A program made the position numbers and the translations under genes. Under the pieces are notes generated by a model. The model did not search any database. It worked only from the letters and a program-made list of their open reading frames with translations, and was not told where the DNA came from. A stretch of DNA of 64,000 nucleotides from Blasia pusilla (lineage: Eukaryota > Marchantiophyta > Marchantiopsida > Blasiales): NCBI GenBank assembly GCA_050084515.1, contig CM114274.1, positions 17,608,001-17,672,000 on the forward strand. Direction: 5' to 3'. Shown piece after piece: positions 34,710 to 46,177 of the stretch (the first letter of the stretch is position 1; each line of letters starts with the position of its first letter).

Positions 34710-37460
34710 TTTATAGAATAGTGCACATGGTCACCAAGTTACATCTATTACTCTTGCAAGTCTCAACCCAAATTAAGTTGTGACCACAACTTAAAAATGA
34801 CCTTTTGGACCCGAAGCAGTAAACCTTAAATAAAAAAAAGGTCTTTAATTTTTCATCTTGTCCAACGTTACCATCTTCAGCTCAAATTTTGCCCACATGG
34901 TCTCCAAGGCGCATGTTCCACTCTTACCATGTTTCAAGCAAAATGGAGTTGTGAGCAAAACCACAAAAATTGATAACTCCTTTTTGGACCCGAACCATCA
35001 AACCTTGAATGAAAATAGGTTTTTTCATTTTTCATCTTGTCCAAATTTCTCCTCTTGAGCTAAAATTTGGCCCACATGGTCCTTAAGTGCATCTTCCACT
35101 CTTGCCAAGTTTCAAGCAAAATGGAGTTGTGAGCAAAACCACAAAGATTAATAACTCTTTTTTGGACCTGAACCATCAAACCTTGAATGAAAATAGGGTT
35201 TTTTCATTTTTCATCTTGTCCAGATTTCTCATCTTCAACTGAAATTTGGCCCACATGGTCCTTGAGGTGCATCTTCCACTCTTGCCAAATTTCAAGCAAA
35301 ATGGAGTTGGGAAAAAACCTCAAAAATTAATAACTCCTTTTTGGACTTGAACCATCGGACCTTCTATAAAAATAAGGTTTTCTAATTTTTCATCTTGTCC
35401 AAATTTCTCATCTTCAGCTGAAATTTTTCCCCATTGGTTTCCAAGATGCATGTAGCACTGTTGCAAAGTTTCAAGAAAAACGGGCTTGTGAGCAAAACCT
35501 CACAAATTAATAGCTCCTTTTTGGACCCGAACCATTTAAACCTTGAATGAAAATAAGGTCTTTTCATTTTTCATCTTGTCCAACTTTCCCATGTTGTGTT
35601 GAAATTTGGCCCACATGGTCTAAAAGGTGTATCTATCCCTCTTTCCAAGTTTCAAGCAAAATGGAGTTGGGACCACAAGCTCAAAATTTGGCAAGTCCAT
35701 TTTGTACCCGAACCATCAATCCTTCCATCAAAATAAGATTTTGTTATTTTTCATCTTGTCCAAATTTCCCATCTTCAGCTGAAATTTTCCCACATGGTCC
35801 CCAACGTGCATGTTCCACTCTTGCCAAGTTTCAAGCAAAATAGAGTGGTGAGCAAAACCTCACAAATTAATAACTCCTTTTTGGACCCGAACCATCAGAC
35901 CTTCTATCAAAATAAGGTTTTCTCATTTTTCATCTTGTCCAGATTTTTCATCTTAAGTTGAAATGTGGCCCACATGGTCCCCATGGTGCATGTTCCACTC
36001 TTGCTAAGTTTCAAGAAAACTGGAGTTGTGAGGAAAACCTCACAAATTAATAACTTCTTTTTGGACCCGAACAATCAGACCTTCTATAGAAATAAGGTTT
36101 TCTCATTTTTCATCTTGTCCACATTTCTTATCTTGATCTGACATATGGCCCACATGTTTTTCAAGGTTCATGTTCCACTCTTGCCAATTTTTGAGCAAAA
36201 TGGAGTTGGGAGCAAAACCTCAAAAATTGGTAAGTCCTTTTTGGACCCGAACCATCAAACCCTAAATGAAAATAGGGGTTTTTTTTTTTTTTTCATCTTG
36301 TCCAACTTTCCCATCTTGAGCTGAAATTTGGCCCACATGGTCCCCAAGGTGCATGTTCCACGCTTGCCTAGTTTCAAGTAAAATGGATTTGTGAGAAAAA
36401 CCTCACAAATTAGTAACTCCTTTTTTGACCGGAACCGTTAAACCTTTAATGCAAATAAGGTCTTTTCATTTTTCATCTTGTATAAATTTCTCATCTTGAG
36501 CTGAAATATAGCCCACATGGTCTCCAAGGTTGGCAGCTGCACTCCTACCAAGTTTCAAGAAAAATGGAGTTGGGACCACAAGCTAAAAAATTGGCAAGTC
36601 CTTTTTGGACTCGAACCTTCACACATTCTATCAAAATAAGGTTTTTCCATTTTTCATCTTGTCCAACTTTTTCATCTTGAGCTCAAATTTGCCAACATGG
36701 TTCAAAAGATGTATGTTCCACTCTAGCCAAGTTTCAAGAAAAATGGAGTTATGAGCAAATCCTCTTAAATTAATAACTTCTTTTTGGACCCCAACCATCA
36801 GACCTTCTATAGAAATAAGGTTTCTTCATTTTTCATCTTTTCCAACTTTCATATCTTGAGCTGAAATTTTCCCCACATAGTCTCCAAGCTGCATCAAAAA
36901 CTCTTGCCAAGTTTCAAGAAAAATGGAGTTGGGAGAAAACCCTCAAAAATTGGTAAGTCCTTTTTTGACCCGAACCATCAAATTTTGAATGAAAATAGGG
37001 TTTTTCATTTTTATTCTTGTCCAAATTTCCCATATTGAGTTTAAATTTGGTCCCCAAGGTTCATGTTCCATTTTTTCCAAGTTTCAAGCAAAATGGAGTT
37101 GTGAGGACAACCTCACAAATTAAAAACTCCTTTTTGGACCTGAATCATTAGACCTTTATAGAAATAAGGTTTTCTCATTTTTCATCGTGTCCAAATTTTC
37201 CATCTTGAGCTGAAATTTGGCCCACATGGTCTCCAAGATGCATCTAATAGTCCTGCCAAGTTGCACTCAAAATAGAGTTGTGACCAAAACCTCAAAAATT
37301 GGTAAGTACGTTTAGGCCCAAACCATTAAACCTTCAAAGAAAAGAAGATTTTTTCATTTTTCATCATGTACAACTTTCCCAAGTTTTCTTTGTAGCACTC
37401 TTGCAAAGTTTTGAGCAAAATGGAGTCGTGACCATGAGTTCAAAAATCACACTTATCAAT
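34710..37460. repeat. Satellite array, about 15 units of roughly 180 bp
   Basis: The anchor CATCTTG (or one-base variants) recurs at 34854, 35033, 35212, 35391, 35572, 35752, 35931, 36111, 36294, 36474, 36655, 36834, 37013, 37183 and 37362. Spacings are 179-183 bp apart from one of 170. Each unit also carries GGCCCACATGGTC, CAAGTTTCAAGCAAAATGGA, CTCCTTTTTGGACCCGAACC and a T-rich block before the anchor. Units differ at perhaps 10-20% of sites, so this is an old, diverged array. Frames inside it are not genes. Confidence 0.96.
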
Positions 37461-37599
37461 TTGACCTTCAATGTAAAAATCAATGCTTCATTAGGGAAAA
37501 GGTTATAAAGAGGAATGTCATAAAAATGACATTCTTACAATAGTCAACACAAAACAAGTTTGCTACTACTATCTACTAATCCGTCTCATTAAATTCACT

Positions 37600-40290
37600 T
37601 ATTACTCTTCTAGTCTAGGTCTATGGTTGGGTTCGGTGGATTAAGATGTAAGCGGTAATTTGGCGGCTCAATAGATTAAAGTCGGGTGGATCGGCGACGA
37701 GTTCCTATTGCCGTTGTTTCATCATCGGAGGAAATGTATGAACTCTCCATGCCATAATTGATGGGTTGAGAGTTTGGAACCATAGGTACTATGAGAACAT
37801 CATTATCATTAGGCTCATAAACAATGTCCATCTTTTCAATGCTCAAAGATTATGGAGGAGTATCCCGCATAGGTTCACTAGACTCGGTGGAATAATTCCA
37901 AACTCCTATTGGTGCAAAAATCTAAGGGTCATAGGTTATATTAGGAGAAGTGCTAGGAAGATTGGCTTCGCTTGAAGTCCTCCGTTCTTGCTCTTCCTCG
38001 TGCTCTTGAATCCAATGTTCCATTTTACCATCATCTTCGTCTATTCTAAGCCCCTTGGAGTCAAAATTTTAAATGTTGCCAATATGAGTATTCTCTCTCC
38101 CTTCAATGCTATGAATTCCATATATCACATCCATCTCCTCTAGGTCCTCATCTTACAAGTCAAGGTTATCTTCATGATTAGTGTCATGATTTCTTGTATG
38201 CAAGCTAGATTCACTGCCATCTTCTACTACCCTTCTAGCTTGTTCTTGTCCATCCCTATCATAAAAGTATTGTTCGTACAAGAGCGCTTCTCTTGATTTC
38301 TGAGAAACACCCTTGTCTCCAAACCGTGAGTTTTTGTAAATCTACAACAAATCCCTAGCACGCTCATTGATCAATTTATTCTTGTGATTGTTGTGGATAA
38401 AACCATAACTACTCCAATTTCTCTCTGTTGAAGAAGATGAAACCACTTGTGCTAATATGGACTTAGCCACAGAGTGCAATGTTGGTGCACCTTGATCAAA
38501 CATGCTCCACCAATCAGAGGGGCCAAGTGAATCAACAACTTCCCTACCAAACTCATCCACAAGTAGTTCTTGTTGGTTCACAATGTTGCCCAACTCTCGC
38601 AAGCAAGTAACCACAAAAGAATTAGCCTCTGTGATATTGAGGCCATGCATCCCTTTTGCATAAAGTTTCAGATATTGTTTGAAATCTCTCATGCACTCAG
38701 CATTTGAAGTGACATCTTGAACACTATCAAGAAGATTGTTAGGGGCGAGAATGTAGCCTATTATATGTAAATTGTTGTGGATAAGTACCCACCGCCTAGA
38801 AATAACATCGACCATCTTCGTAGCTATAGACATTATGACAAAATAACCGCCATGCCTTCCATCCACATCGGGCCATGAAGTTACAGGAAAAGAACGAGTT
38901 TCTTCCATTATCTAAAAAATACGACGATGAATAGGCCCCGTCATTACTTTATCACCATCACACTCTCTCAACATAATAATAGTTGGTTGAGCCGCAATAA
39001 ACGACTCCTCATCCTCGATCCAAAAATTGTGATTGGCCATAGTAGTCTCAATGTCTCGTGCCTTCTCCCTTTGCCTTGTATCCCTACCATTGAAATACTC
39101 CTTAAAAGCATTGGTGGAAACCATGGCATGGAACACCTCTCTCAATTCTAAGACACGTCCCAACATGATATAGTTTATGGCAAAGCGTGTGTTAGCAGGA
39201 AGCAACAATGGTCTCTTCACTGGATTGGTTTCCATGAATTTGGCCATCATCCTAGTTCTAGTCTTCACAAATATTACCATCTCACAAGCATGTGCAAAAA
39301 TCCTGTCCACCCAAGGTCATTTACCCCACTCTTTGCACACTAGATTAAGCGAATATGATATGCATCCACCCCAAAGAATATGAGGGAACTTTGCTTCGAT
39401 AAGTTTCCCTGCTGCTTGCTCTTTGCTAATATTGTCTATCACAAGTTGCAACACATTATCTAGACCGATGCGCATAATAGTCCTCTCTATGTGACTAGCC
39501 AACATAGGGGATTTCCCCTTGGTATCTACCGACTCAATCAAGATCTCACCTTGTGGACACGAGACCATTATATTCACTAAAGACTCGCTCCTCATTTTGG
39601 TCCAAGAATCTGTTATGATTGTGGCCCCCACATGCAAATTGTCCAATATGCCTTTTTGTTCACCTTTTCCATATGTTTCTCAAGTAGGGTGGTGCGCAAC
39701 AAATTGTAACTAGAATATGAGTAACCCTTCACCTTTGTTGTTGCCAACACTGCTTGTTTGAAAGCATCTTTCCATACCACGTTGAATGGTATTCCACATT
39801 CGCAGAAATACTTGGCCCACATATCATTCGTAACTTCTATTCCTTGGATGTTGAAAGAATCCCTCAGATCGCCTTGCTTCTTCCCATAACTACTACTCCC
39901 TTGAATGGGACAAACAACTCCTCTACATTCCTCAAGATTGTCACTCGATGGCATGTCCGCAACCCTATCAAAATTTTGCATGACATGAACACTATTTCTT
40001 GTTTATTGCGAACCTATTTGTAATGGAGTTGTCTCTTCCACTTCTCTCGAAGGTCTCGCTTCCCTTCTTTGTCCATTTTCCACTAGTACCCTATTTCGGA
40101 AATCCCGTTGTACGTTGGGAGGGACCTTCATACTTAATTTCGCATGATGGGTATCCTGATTCCCATCCTTTATCTTTTGTCTCTCTTGTGTAAAATGCTC
40201 CACCATCCGCGTACTATGATAGGTTTTCATAGAATATATAGGAACAATACTTGCATTGCCATCTACTTGATGTTCCACCTTCCATCTGTA
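37600..40290 (-). pseudogene. hAT-superfamily transposase relic
   Basis: A cut-and-paste transposase. Read on the minus strand from 40290: a BED-type zinc finger start (WQCKYC), then the DUF659 domain in frames 39981-39613 (KYFCECGIPFNVVWKDAF, SYNLLRTTLLEKH) and 39646-39317 (ATIITDSWTKMRSESLVNI, LVIDNISKEQAAGKL, ISYSLNLVCKE). The middle follows in 39310-38912, and the C-terminal dimerisation domain in 38908-38342 has SILAQVVSSSSTERNWSSY. An acidic tail (LLYEQYFYDRDGQ, DEDLEEMDVIYGI) can be followed to about 37600. Frameshifts near 39646, 39313 and 38910 and stops in the tail inactivate it. I did not identify the terminal inverted repeats or the 8-bp target duplication. Confidence 0.9.
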
Positions 40291-41389
40291 CTTCTTCCCA
40301 ATGTTCCTTCATGATCTATTGGAGTTCTCTGGCTTTGATCATGACTACATGCGGACACTAACCCCACCCAAAAATATTTGAATAATTTGCAATAATTTAC
40401 TATGTCAATAGAAGGATATATCGACCAGTAAAATATATATAAATTACACCAAATATTATCCGTGAATGCTCCAATAACAAAACTTGGAACACTCACTATG
40501 AACAAGAAAGATCAATATGCTAACGTAGATAACCGAGATACTTTAACTTATCAAGGTTATCCAGTGGCAAAACATATTCTCACTTATAAAGTTCAACTAT
40601 CTATGGAGAAAAAAAACTAGAGAGAGAGAGAGATGAAGGGAGGAATGAGATTGTAAGGATATACAAAAAATGAGCAAGTTTATACACGGAGGATGGAAGG
40701 AAGAAAATGAATGCTTCCAACTCCCCAAACATTCTACCTCCAATTACAATTGATTACTAAACTATCTCCACTAATTTTCATTTAACAAACATGCTTATAT
40801 TCTCCTATTAGATTCCTTCTTGACCAATCCTAACTTCTTGACCTACTCTAAATTTCCAACATACCTATTTTGCAATACAACCATCCTATTCAAATCTATT
40901 TTAATATTTTCCTTCCTTTCTCCACCACCACTATCACAAATTCTTCGACTACTCTCATTTCTAACTAACCTATCATCTACTACAACAATCCTACTCTAAC
41001 CTCTCAACCCGTAAATCACCCAAACCCTAGACAAATTTATTTAATATCCCCCTAAAATCATAGGGCCCGCCCAAAACCCCTTGCCCATATAGCCCGTGCC
41101 CTAGCCCACATGGGGGCTCCAAGGCCTGCAACGAGCCCGTGTCCTAGCTTGCAGGCAGGGAGGCTCCAAGGCTTGTAAGGAGCACGTGCCCTAGCCTGCA
41201 CGCGGACTCTAAGGCTCGTAACAAGCCCGCGCGTGAGCTCTTGGGCCTAGCCCGCAGGCGGGCTCTAAGGACCGCAAAGAGCCCTCGCGCGGGCTTCAAG
41301 GCCCGCGACAAGCCCTAGCCCGCATGTGGGCTCCTAGGCTTGCAAGCAGCCTGCGTCGCGACTGTGGCTCGCACCCTTCATCGGAGCCT
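40291..41389. other. AT-rich then GC-rich non-coding stretch
   Basis: 40291-41040 is AT-rich, with a short GA run at 40619-40634. From 41060 (TAGGGCCCGCCCAAAACC) to about 41350 there are many GCCCG/CGGGC half-sites, resembling subterminal repeats of some plant hAT elements and the GC-rich stretch at 29425-29780. No gene seen. Confidence 0.45.
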
Positions 41390-41697
41390 GCACTTGTTCC
41401 GCGGATGGAGCGGTGTTTACGAATGGTCGGGTACGTCAATGTATCCCTATGTTGCGCAATCGCTAAGTTCTCAAAGGCCATGGGCATAACTCTACGAGAA
41501 ATATCCGCCCTCTGAGAACATGCTTGTATCCACACATTTGGATCATCAAGATCTAACACCTCTGCCATGTCACGTCGAATAGTTGTAGGTAAATCTGGCT
41601 CTCTCCCAAAGAGCAAATGTACAGTGAAAGTGACGCCAAGGATGCCTACCGACTGAAGCGATAACCCATAGCCAACCATGGCAATTGTAGGTCCCAA
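41390..41697 (-). pseudogene. DNMT-gypsy copy F: integrase C-terminal fragment
   Basis: The minus strand encodes FTVHLLFGREPDLPTTIRRD, VLDLDDPNVWIQACSQRADI and RVMPMAFENLAIAQHRDTL, matching the end of the copy A integrase (SPYLLLYGREPDL, RVMPMAFENLAIAQ). It lies head to head with copy B, whose protease region starts at about 41790 on the other strand. Confidence 0.85.
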
Positions 41698-41789
41698 AAA
41701 CCCATACTTGCGACCGGTTTTCCACGTCCGCGGTCATGTCCGGACATGTTCGTCCCATGGACGAACTTGTCGATTTCGGTGCAACCTTG

Positions 41790-42698
41790 GCCGCGCTCCA
41801 TTGTTTTCCGCCATAGAGTTGGCAATGATGGGAGTTGGACCACCAGAGGTATACTGGCTGGCTGCGACGCCGTGTGAGCATGGAGAGATGACTTCCTCAC
41901 GTTTAGAGGTAGTTGAGGAGGTGGTGGACCTGCCCATGGAGCCGATGTTCGGGACGTCCTCCACTCACTCATGGCATGCGGCGGCGGCAAAATTGATAGA
42001 TATGCCAACTTGATCGGCCATAGAGCGAGCCATGGTGACATGAGGTGTGGTGTTATTGGACAACCAAGCTAGAGTATTTTGCTTGGTTAGTTTGACAAGT
42101 ACAGTATACCACCCGCAACGCGTCCTACTTGATTTGGGAGCGCAACCCTTGATGCAAGGGAAGGCGGCGTGTTTAGCACTGGGGTTATGGAAGGCCGACA
42201 TTGAGCCTTGTCCCTTCCAAATACAGAACTTGATTGGGAGCATGTCCCCCACGCAGTATATATATGACTCGACAGGATATAGTTGTCAGAGTCCAGCCAG
42301 AGCATGTGACAGATAGTGTTATGGTGTGCACACGTGCGATTACGACACGAGCTGAGTCGTACAATGTGTTGGTGGACAGTACCATGTTATATCCCCTAGG
42401 ATTCATCCTTGACTTTTGGGATGAGATCATTTGTTATCGACCAGGGTGGCGATCAGGTAACGGACAAACGAGTCAGTTATCCATTCAGTTTGTGGGACAA
42501 AGTGGTCGACAACGGAAGGATGCGGTGACTACATTGGGGGAATTCTCAGGAAGTGTTAGCTTTCCAAGAGAGTTGTTGGAGGGGAACGCATGTACGGAGG
42601 ATGTCCTAGTAGCGTATAGTCCTACGGAGAGACAGGCCATGACGGGTGTCTCTTCCCATGTTAGCGAGAACTCTTCACCATTGTGGGATTCAATTTGA
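41790..42698 (+). pseudogene. Copy B aspartic protease region
   Basis: Frame 41678-42013 has YWLAATPCEHGEMTSS and EEVVDLPMEPMFG, parallel to the copy A linker. The protease core LLDLGAQPLMQGKA has its Asp codon at 42131-42133 and again D-L-G instead of D-T/S-G. After a shift, TTRAESYNVLVDSTMLYPLG and LDFWDEIICYRPGW continue, then SFPRELLEGNACTEDVLVAY leads to the DNMT. Confidence 0.82.
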
Positions 42699-42719
42699 GA
42701 GCTATAGAGGAGTGCACAT

Positions 42720-43810
42720 GACCTCGTGAGGCAGGCGTCGAGTCATGCCTTTATCCTGGAGCAGCAAGGGTTAGGTGGAGATTGGACCCCTCAAATGGAG
42801 ACGTTGACATCAGAGGAGGGTGTCACAGTGTTAGATCTCTTTGGAGGGATCAACACGGGATTGTATATATTTTTTGTTCATTTTATTCTATTCGACCCTT
42901 TCTTTTTTCAGCCTTCATTTGCGATACAAATAAAGCGGGAGAGAAGAAAGAAGGAAGCAGTGTTACATACAGGCATACGTGTACGCCACTACCTTTATGA
43001 TTGCCCAACAAGTCTCACTACGCCATGTGACAAGGTTGGTCTAGAGATATCTTGATTTATTGCCGGTATGTGCTGTATATGGGTATGAGGTTATCAACAT
43101 ACATTATCCGCCGACATTTTGTTGTTGGGGACGCAGGATTTGGACAGATTTGGCATCATTCATTTAGTGATTGTTGGATGGCTATGTCACGGTCATTCAT
43201 CGGCTAGCCGAGGATTTGGATTGCAGGATTCCACATCAAGGATGTTTTGGGAGATGTTGCGAGAAGTGCGACACTTGCAGGACAGTCAAACATGCTCTCC
43301 GGTGTACATTTTGGAGAACGTTCTATTTTTGGGAGACACTGGTGCACTTGTGATGAAGAGTCTGCATTAGGTGAGGTCCTGGTTGGGACTTGCTGTGTTG
43401 TTAGATGCAGCGAGAGTTGGATCACGCGCCCACCGTCCACGGCTATATTTATGATGGACAAACCTGATACCATCAGAGGTACTGAGTTGAGCATATGATG
43501 GAGTTTAGAGAGCACCATATCTTACCATGGATGCTATTCTGGGCTGAGGACGTCAATTTCAGGTGATGACGCGGCATGATAAATCACCATTGGCAATAGC
43601 CAATAGGGTGGGACAGTTAAGGGCAGCCTTACCTACATTGGTGAGCTTTCCAACATCTCATGCCTTTCAATAGGGAGGGCCAAGCATGATTTGGGATGAG
43701 GAGACCCGAGTATTGGAGGAACCTGCAATAGATCAGTGCAAGCGCGCCATGGGGTTCGCTACGGGTACTACGGTGGTGCCAAGTATGATTGAGGCATCAC
43801 GGAGATAGGT
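42720..43810 (+). pseudogene. Copy B cytosine-C5 DNA methyltransferase domain
   Basis: Motif I is TVLDLFGGINTGL (about 42827-42865). About 90 bp of unrelated AT-rich sequence follow before the coding match resumes at CAGTGTTACATACAGGC. Frame 43119-43370 has LLGTQDLDRFGIIHLVIVGW, then LCH in place of the catalytic PCQ (Cys kept, Pro and Gln lost), SRMFWEMLREVRHL and ILENVLFLGD (motif VI). Motif VIII (VGSRAHRPRL, then WTNLIP after a stop) lies near 43410-43470. The recognition part RVGQLRAALPTLVSFPTSHA and motif IX/X KRAMGFATGTTVVP are at about 43595-43790. The domain order equals copy A. It is inactive here. Confidence 0.87.
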
Positions 43811-44002
43811 GTTGGGATAGGCGATGGACCTTAGATGTCTCATATGGATAGTCAGCCTAGGTATGGCTGACCAGAGTGTTGTGCGCATACATATCACTAC
43901 ACAACATACATCGCTGTCATTGAACACACACAAAAACACGCACAATCCTATGCTAACTCATGGCATCCAAACAACGAGATAAGAAATACCAAAATATCTT
44001 CA
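43811..44002. other. Spacer with an inverted element-tail motif
   Basis: On the minus strand, 43975-43860 reads GATGTATGTTGTGTAGTGATATGTATGCGCAC and neighbours, matching plus-strand motifs at 48790-48840, 49415-49460 and 50120-50160. These probably derive from the non-coding tail of the DNMT-gypsy. Confidence 0.5.
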
Positions 44003-44733
44003 ATAAAATAAGATCCAATCTCTCTCACAACACCATAGTTCTCACATGTATGCACTTCACATGTCTCTCTCAATGTCAAACCAAACCCACACTCCTTATG
44101 AAAGGCTTGGGCTACACACACAAGGCAAGCAAGACCATAGCTCCGCCGCCTCATGCCAAGAGGTTCAACAAAGAGAGAATGAGCTCTCAAGCTGTCTCTC
44201 TTTGAGGTATACCATCCCTTGTCCCAAGCTCTCTCTATGGTAAGCTATGCTCCCAAGTCACCTCCTTGGCTCTTGATCTGATGTAGGAGGTCAAGGGTCA
44301 TTCAATGAACGGGGAGATCCGGGGTTACGAGTAATTGTAGCCGGCTAAAATAAAAAATTTCCGATTCAATCCAAACTCGTCGAAAAGAAACTGGCAGGTT
44401 TAGGGGGATTTCTTTGTAAACGTATCTGAAATGCCGGTTGGAAATCTAAATTTACCGGTCCGGGCTCTCGAACACCGGTTCTGTACCGATTCTCGTGGAA
44501 AAACTCCCCGGACTATGGGGTCACTTACCAAAAATAGATATTCGATCATATACTCAAAATGGTACTTACCTAAAATAGTAAGTTCCTCAATATGGCTCCA
44601 AATGAGCCGAAACGAAGGGGAAACTTGCTCTCTCAGGTTTCGCGGGGCCTCAGCAGGTCATCCTCAACCTATTGAGTCTATCCTCCACTACTCACAAAGG
44701 CGCTCTACTAGATCTCATTGATCTATCCTAAAA
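44003..44733 (+). repeat. Repeat R inside copy B
   Basis: Matches 7270-7776 from AAAATAAGATCCAATCTCTC to GATCTATCC(T)AAAA. It is inverted relative to copy B, so it is an independent insertion or rearrangement. It is itself interrupted by a 217-bp insert at 44301-44517. Confidence 0.85.
44301..44517. mobile_element. 217-bp insert with a 6-bp direct duplication
   Basis: The other R copies run uninterrupted across this point (AGGTCAAGGGCCACTTAC at 7550). Here GGGTCA stands at 44295-44300 and again at 44518-44523, so the insert is flanked by a probable target duplication. Parts of it, read in reverse (AGATTTCCAACC, AAATCCC), resemble 48480-48560. I found no clear terminal inverted repeats. A MITE or SINE-like unit is possible. 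Confidence 0.55.
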
Positions 44734-46086
44734 GACGTGACAAGAGACAAATGCGAGTGTTATCCATGCCATCACATCCACGAGTTGGCGCATTGTCTAC
44801 AGGGTCTGTACAAGCATTGGATGGGGGCGGGACAAGGAGAGATAGGCAGCCATGGACTTCCTGGGACGTTGTTCGAGCAGAGAGTGCAAAGGCGGGCAGA
44901 GTAGCACATGATCATTTTTCACCTGTGGAGCATGATGTGGGGAGTCAGAGCGAGGTGGCTAAGGTTGCTCCATATCAACCAAATTTGGAGGTTACATCCT
45001 CTTCGAGTGAGGTTACGATGGAGACTTGGGAGCCTGTGATAGGTCTCAAGTTGACAAGAGGAGAGAGACAACGTGTGTATAGGTTTCTTTGAGGGCATGT
45101 GGATTGTTTTTGCTTCAATATGAGAGACTTGGGTACGTTGAAGGGTCCTGGGGTACGGATTGAGTTGGCTAGTGACATGCCAATTTTTCATCGATCCTAT
45201 AGATACTCAGATATGGAGCGAGCCTTGATTCAGAGTAGGAGTCAACAATTGTTGGAGGCAGGACTTATGGAGTTATCGCATGGGGAGTATGCATCTACCA
45301 CAATCATGCCGACGAAGAAGGGTATGTATGGCAATTAAACGACAGGTAGATGTGTCGAGATTACTGTCTTATCAATCGACCTAAAGGAGGTGATTTGACA
45401 ATTGCAGTTACATGGACTGAAGTTAGATCCAAGCAAGTGCAGGTTCTTTCAAGAGCAGATTGAGTACTTGGGACACACCATATACCCGAGTGGATAAGAT
45501 GTAGTAGATGAAGGTGGAGGCTATTGCGCAAATTTCACGCCCTACAGATGTGAGCCAAGTTTGAGCATTTTTGGGATTGGAGAACTTCTATTGACCATAT
45601 GTCAAGGGTTTTAGTACAATCGCAAAGTCTTTGACCTTGCTGACGAGGCTTGATAAGGTTTGGCATTGGGAAGATGAGAAGGAGTGAGAATTTCAAGAGC
45701 TCAAGGAGAGGTTGACATTCTCATCCACTTTACAGAGACCAGTTAGGGGTCGCCCATTCCAATTACGTACGGATTGGAGCATGTTGGGTCTAGAAGCGGT
45801 GCTTACTCAGAGAGATGATGAAGAGAGAAAGTTCGTTGTGGCTTACGCAAGCCAATCAAACAACATTGCAAAGGCAAAGTACAACTCCTATGAGGGAGAG
45901 TGCTTGGCTGCATTGTGGGCCGTCGTACAGGTGCTATCTGTTCGATAACCCTTTTCACACTTATCATTGATCATCAGTCGTTGAGATGGTTGATGGAGTC
46001 CGACAAGCTTACAGGAAATCTTTCCAGATGGGCTCTATTATTGCACGAGTACGAGTTCGAGGCGGTTCATAGGAGACAGGCTGGCT
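44734..46086 (+). pseudogene. Copy B reverse transcriptase (deleted) and RNase H
   Basis: 44734-44800 can be read as a zinc-knuckle-like CYPCHHIHELAHC, which copy A lacks at this place. RT starts in frame 45099-45338: MRDLGTLKGPGVRIEL, RSYRYSDMERALIQS and SHGEYASTTIMPTKK. After about 45385 the sequence jumps to the thumb (LHGLKLDPSKCRFF, IEYLGHTIYPSG), so both catalytic Asp motifs are gone. RNase H follows, with FQLRTDWSMLGLEAVLTQRD in frame 45712-45948 and KYNSYEGECLAALWAV near 45870, then IIDHQSLRWLMESDKL in frame 45900-46088. Many stops are present. Confidence 0.83.
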
Positions 46087-46177
46087 GAACTTGGATGCAA
46101 ATGGGTTGAGTTGCAACCCATGTTTGAGTCAGAGAGACGATACAGGAGCTCGATAGCACGGAGAGACAGACGAGGAG

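Noticed and set aside
34710-37460. CRISPR-like array
   Set aside because: There are no short identical repeats with unique spacers. The whole 180-bp unit is repeated with gradual divergence in plant nuclear DNA.
41055-41350. Terminal inverted repeat of the hAT relic
   Set aside because: TAGGGCCCGCCC resembles a hAT end but points away from the transposase, and I found no partner end at 37500-37600.
44734-44800. Additional gag zinc knuckle in copy B between DNMT and RT
   Set aside because: Only one CCHC-like string, with spacing one residue short, and not present in copy A at this place. Not annotated as a separate gene.
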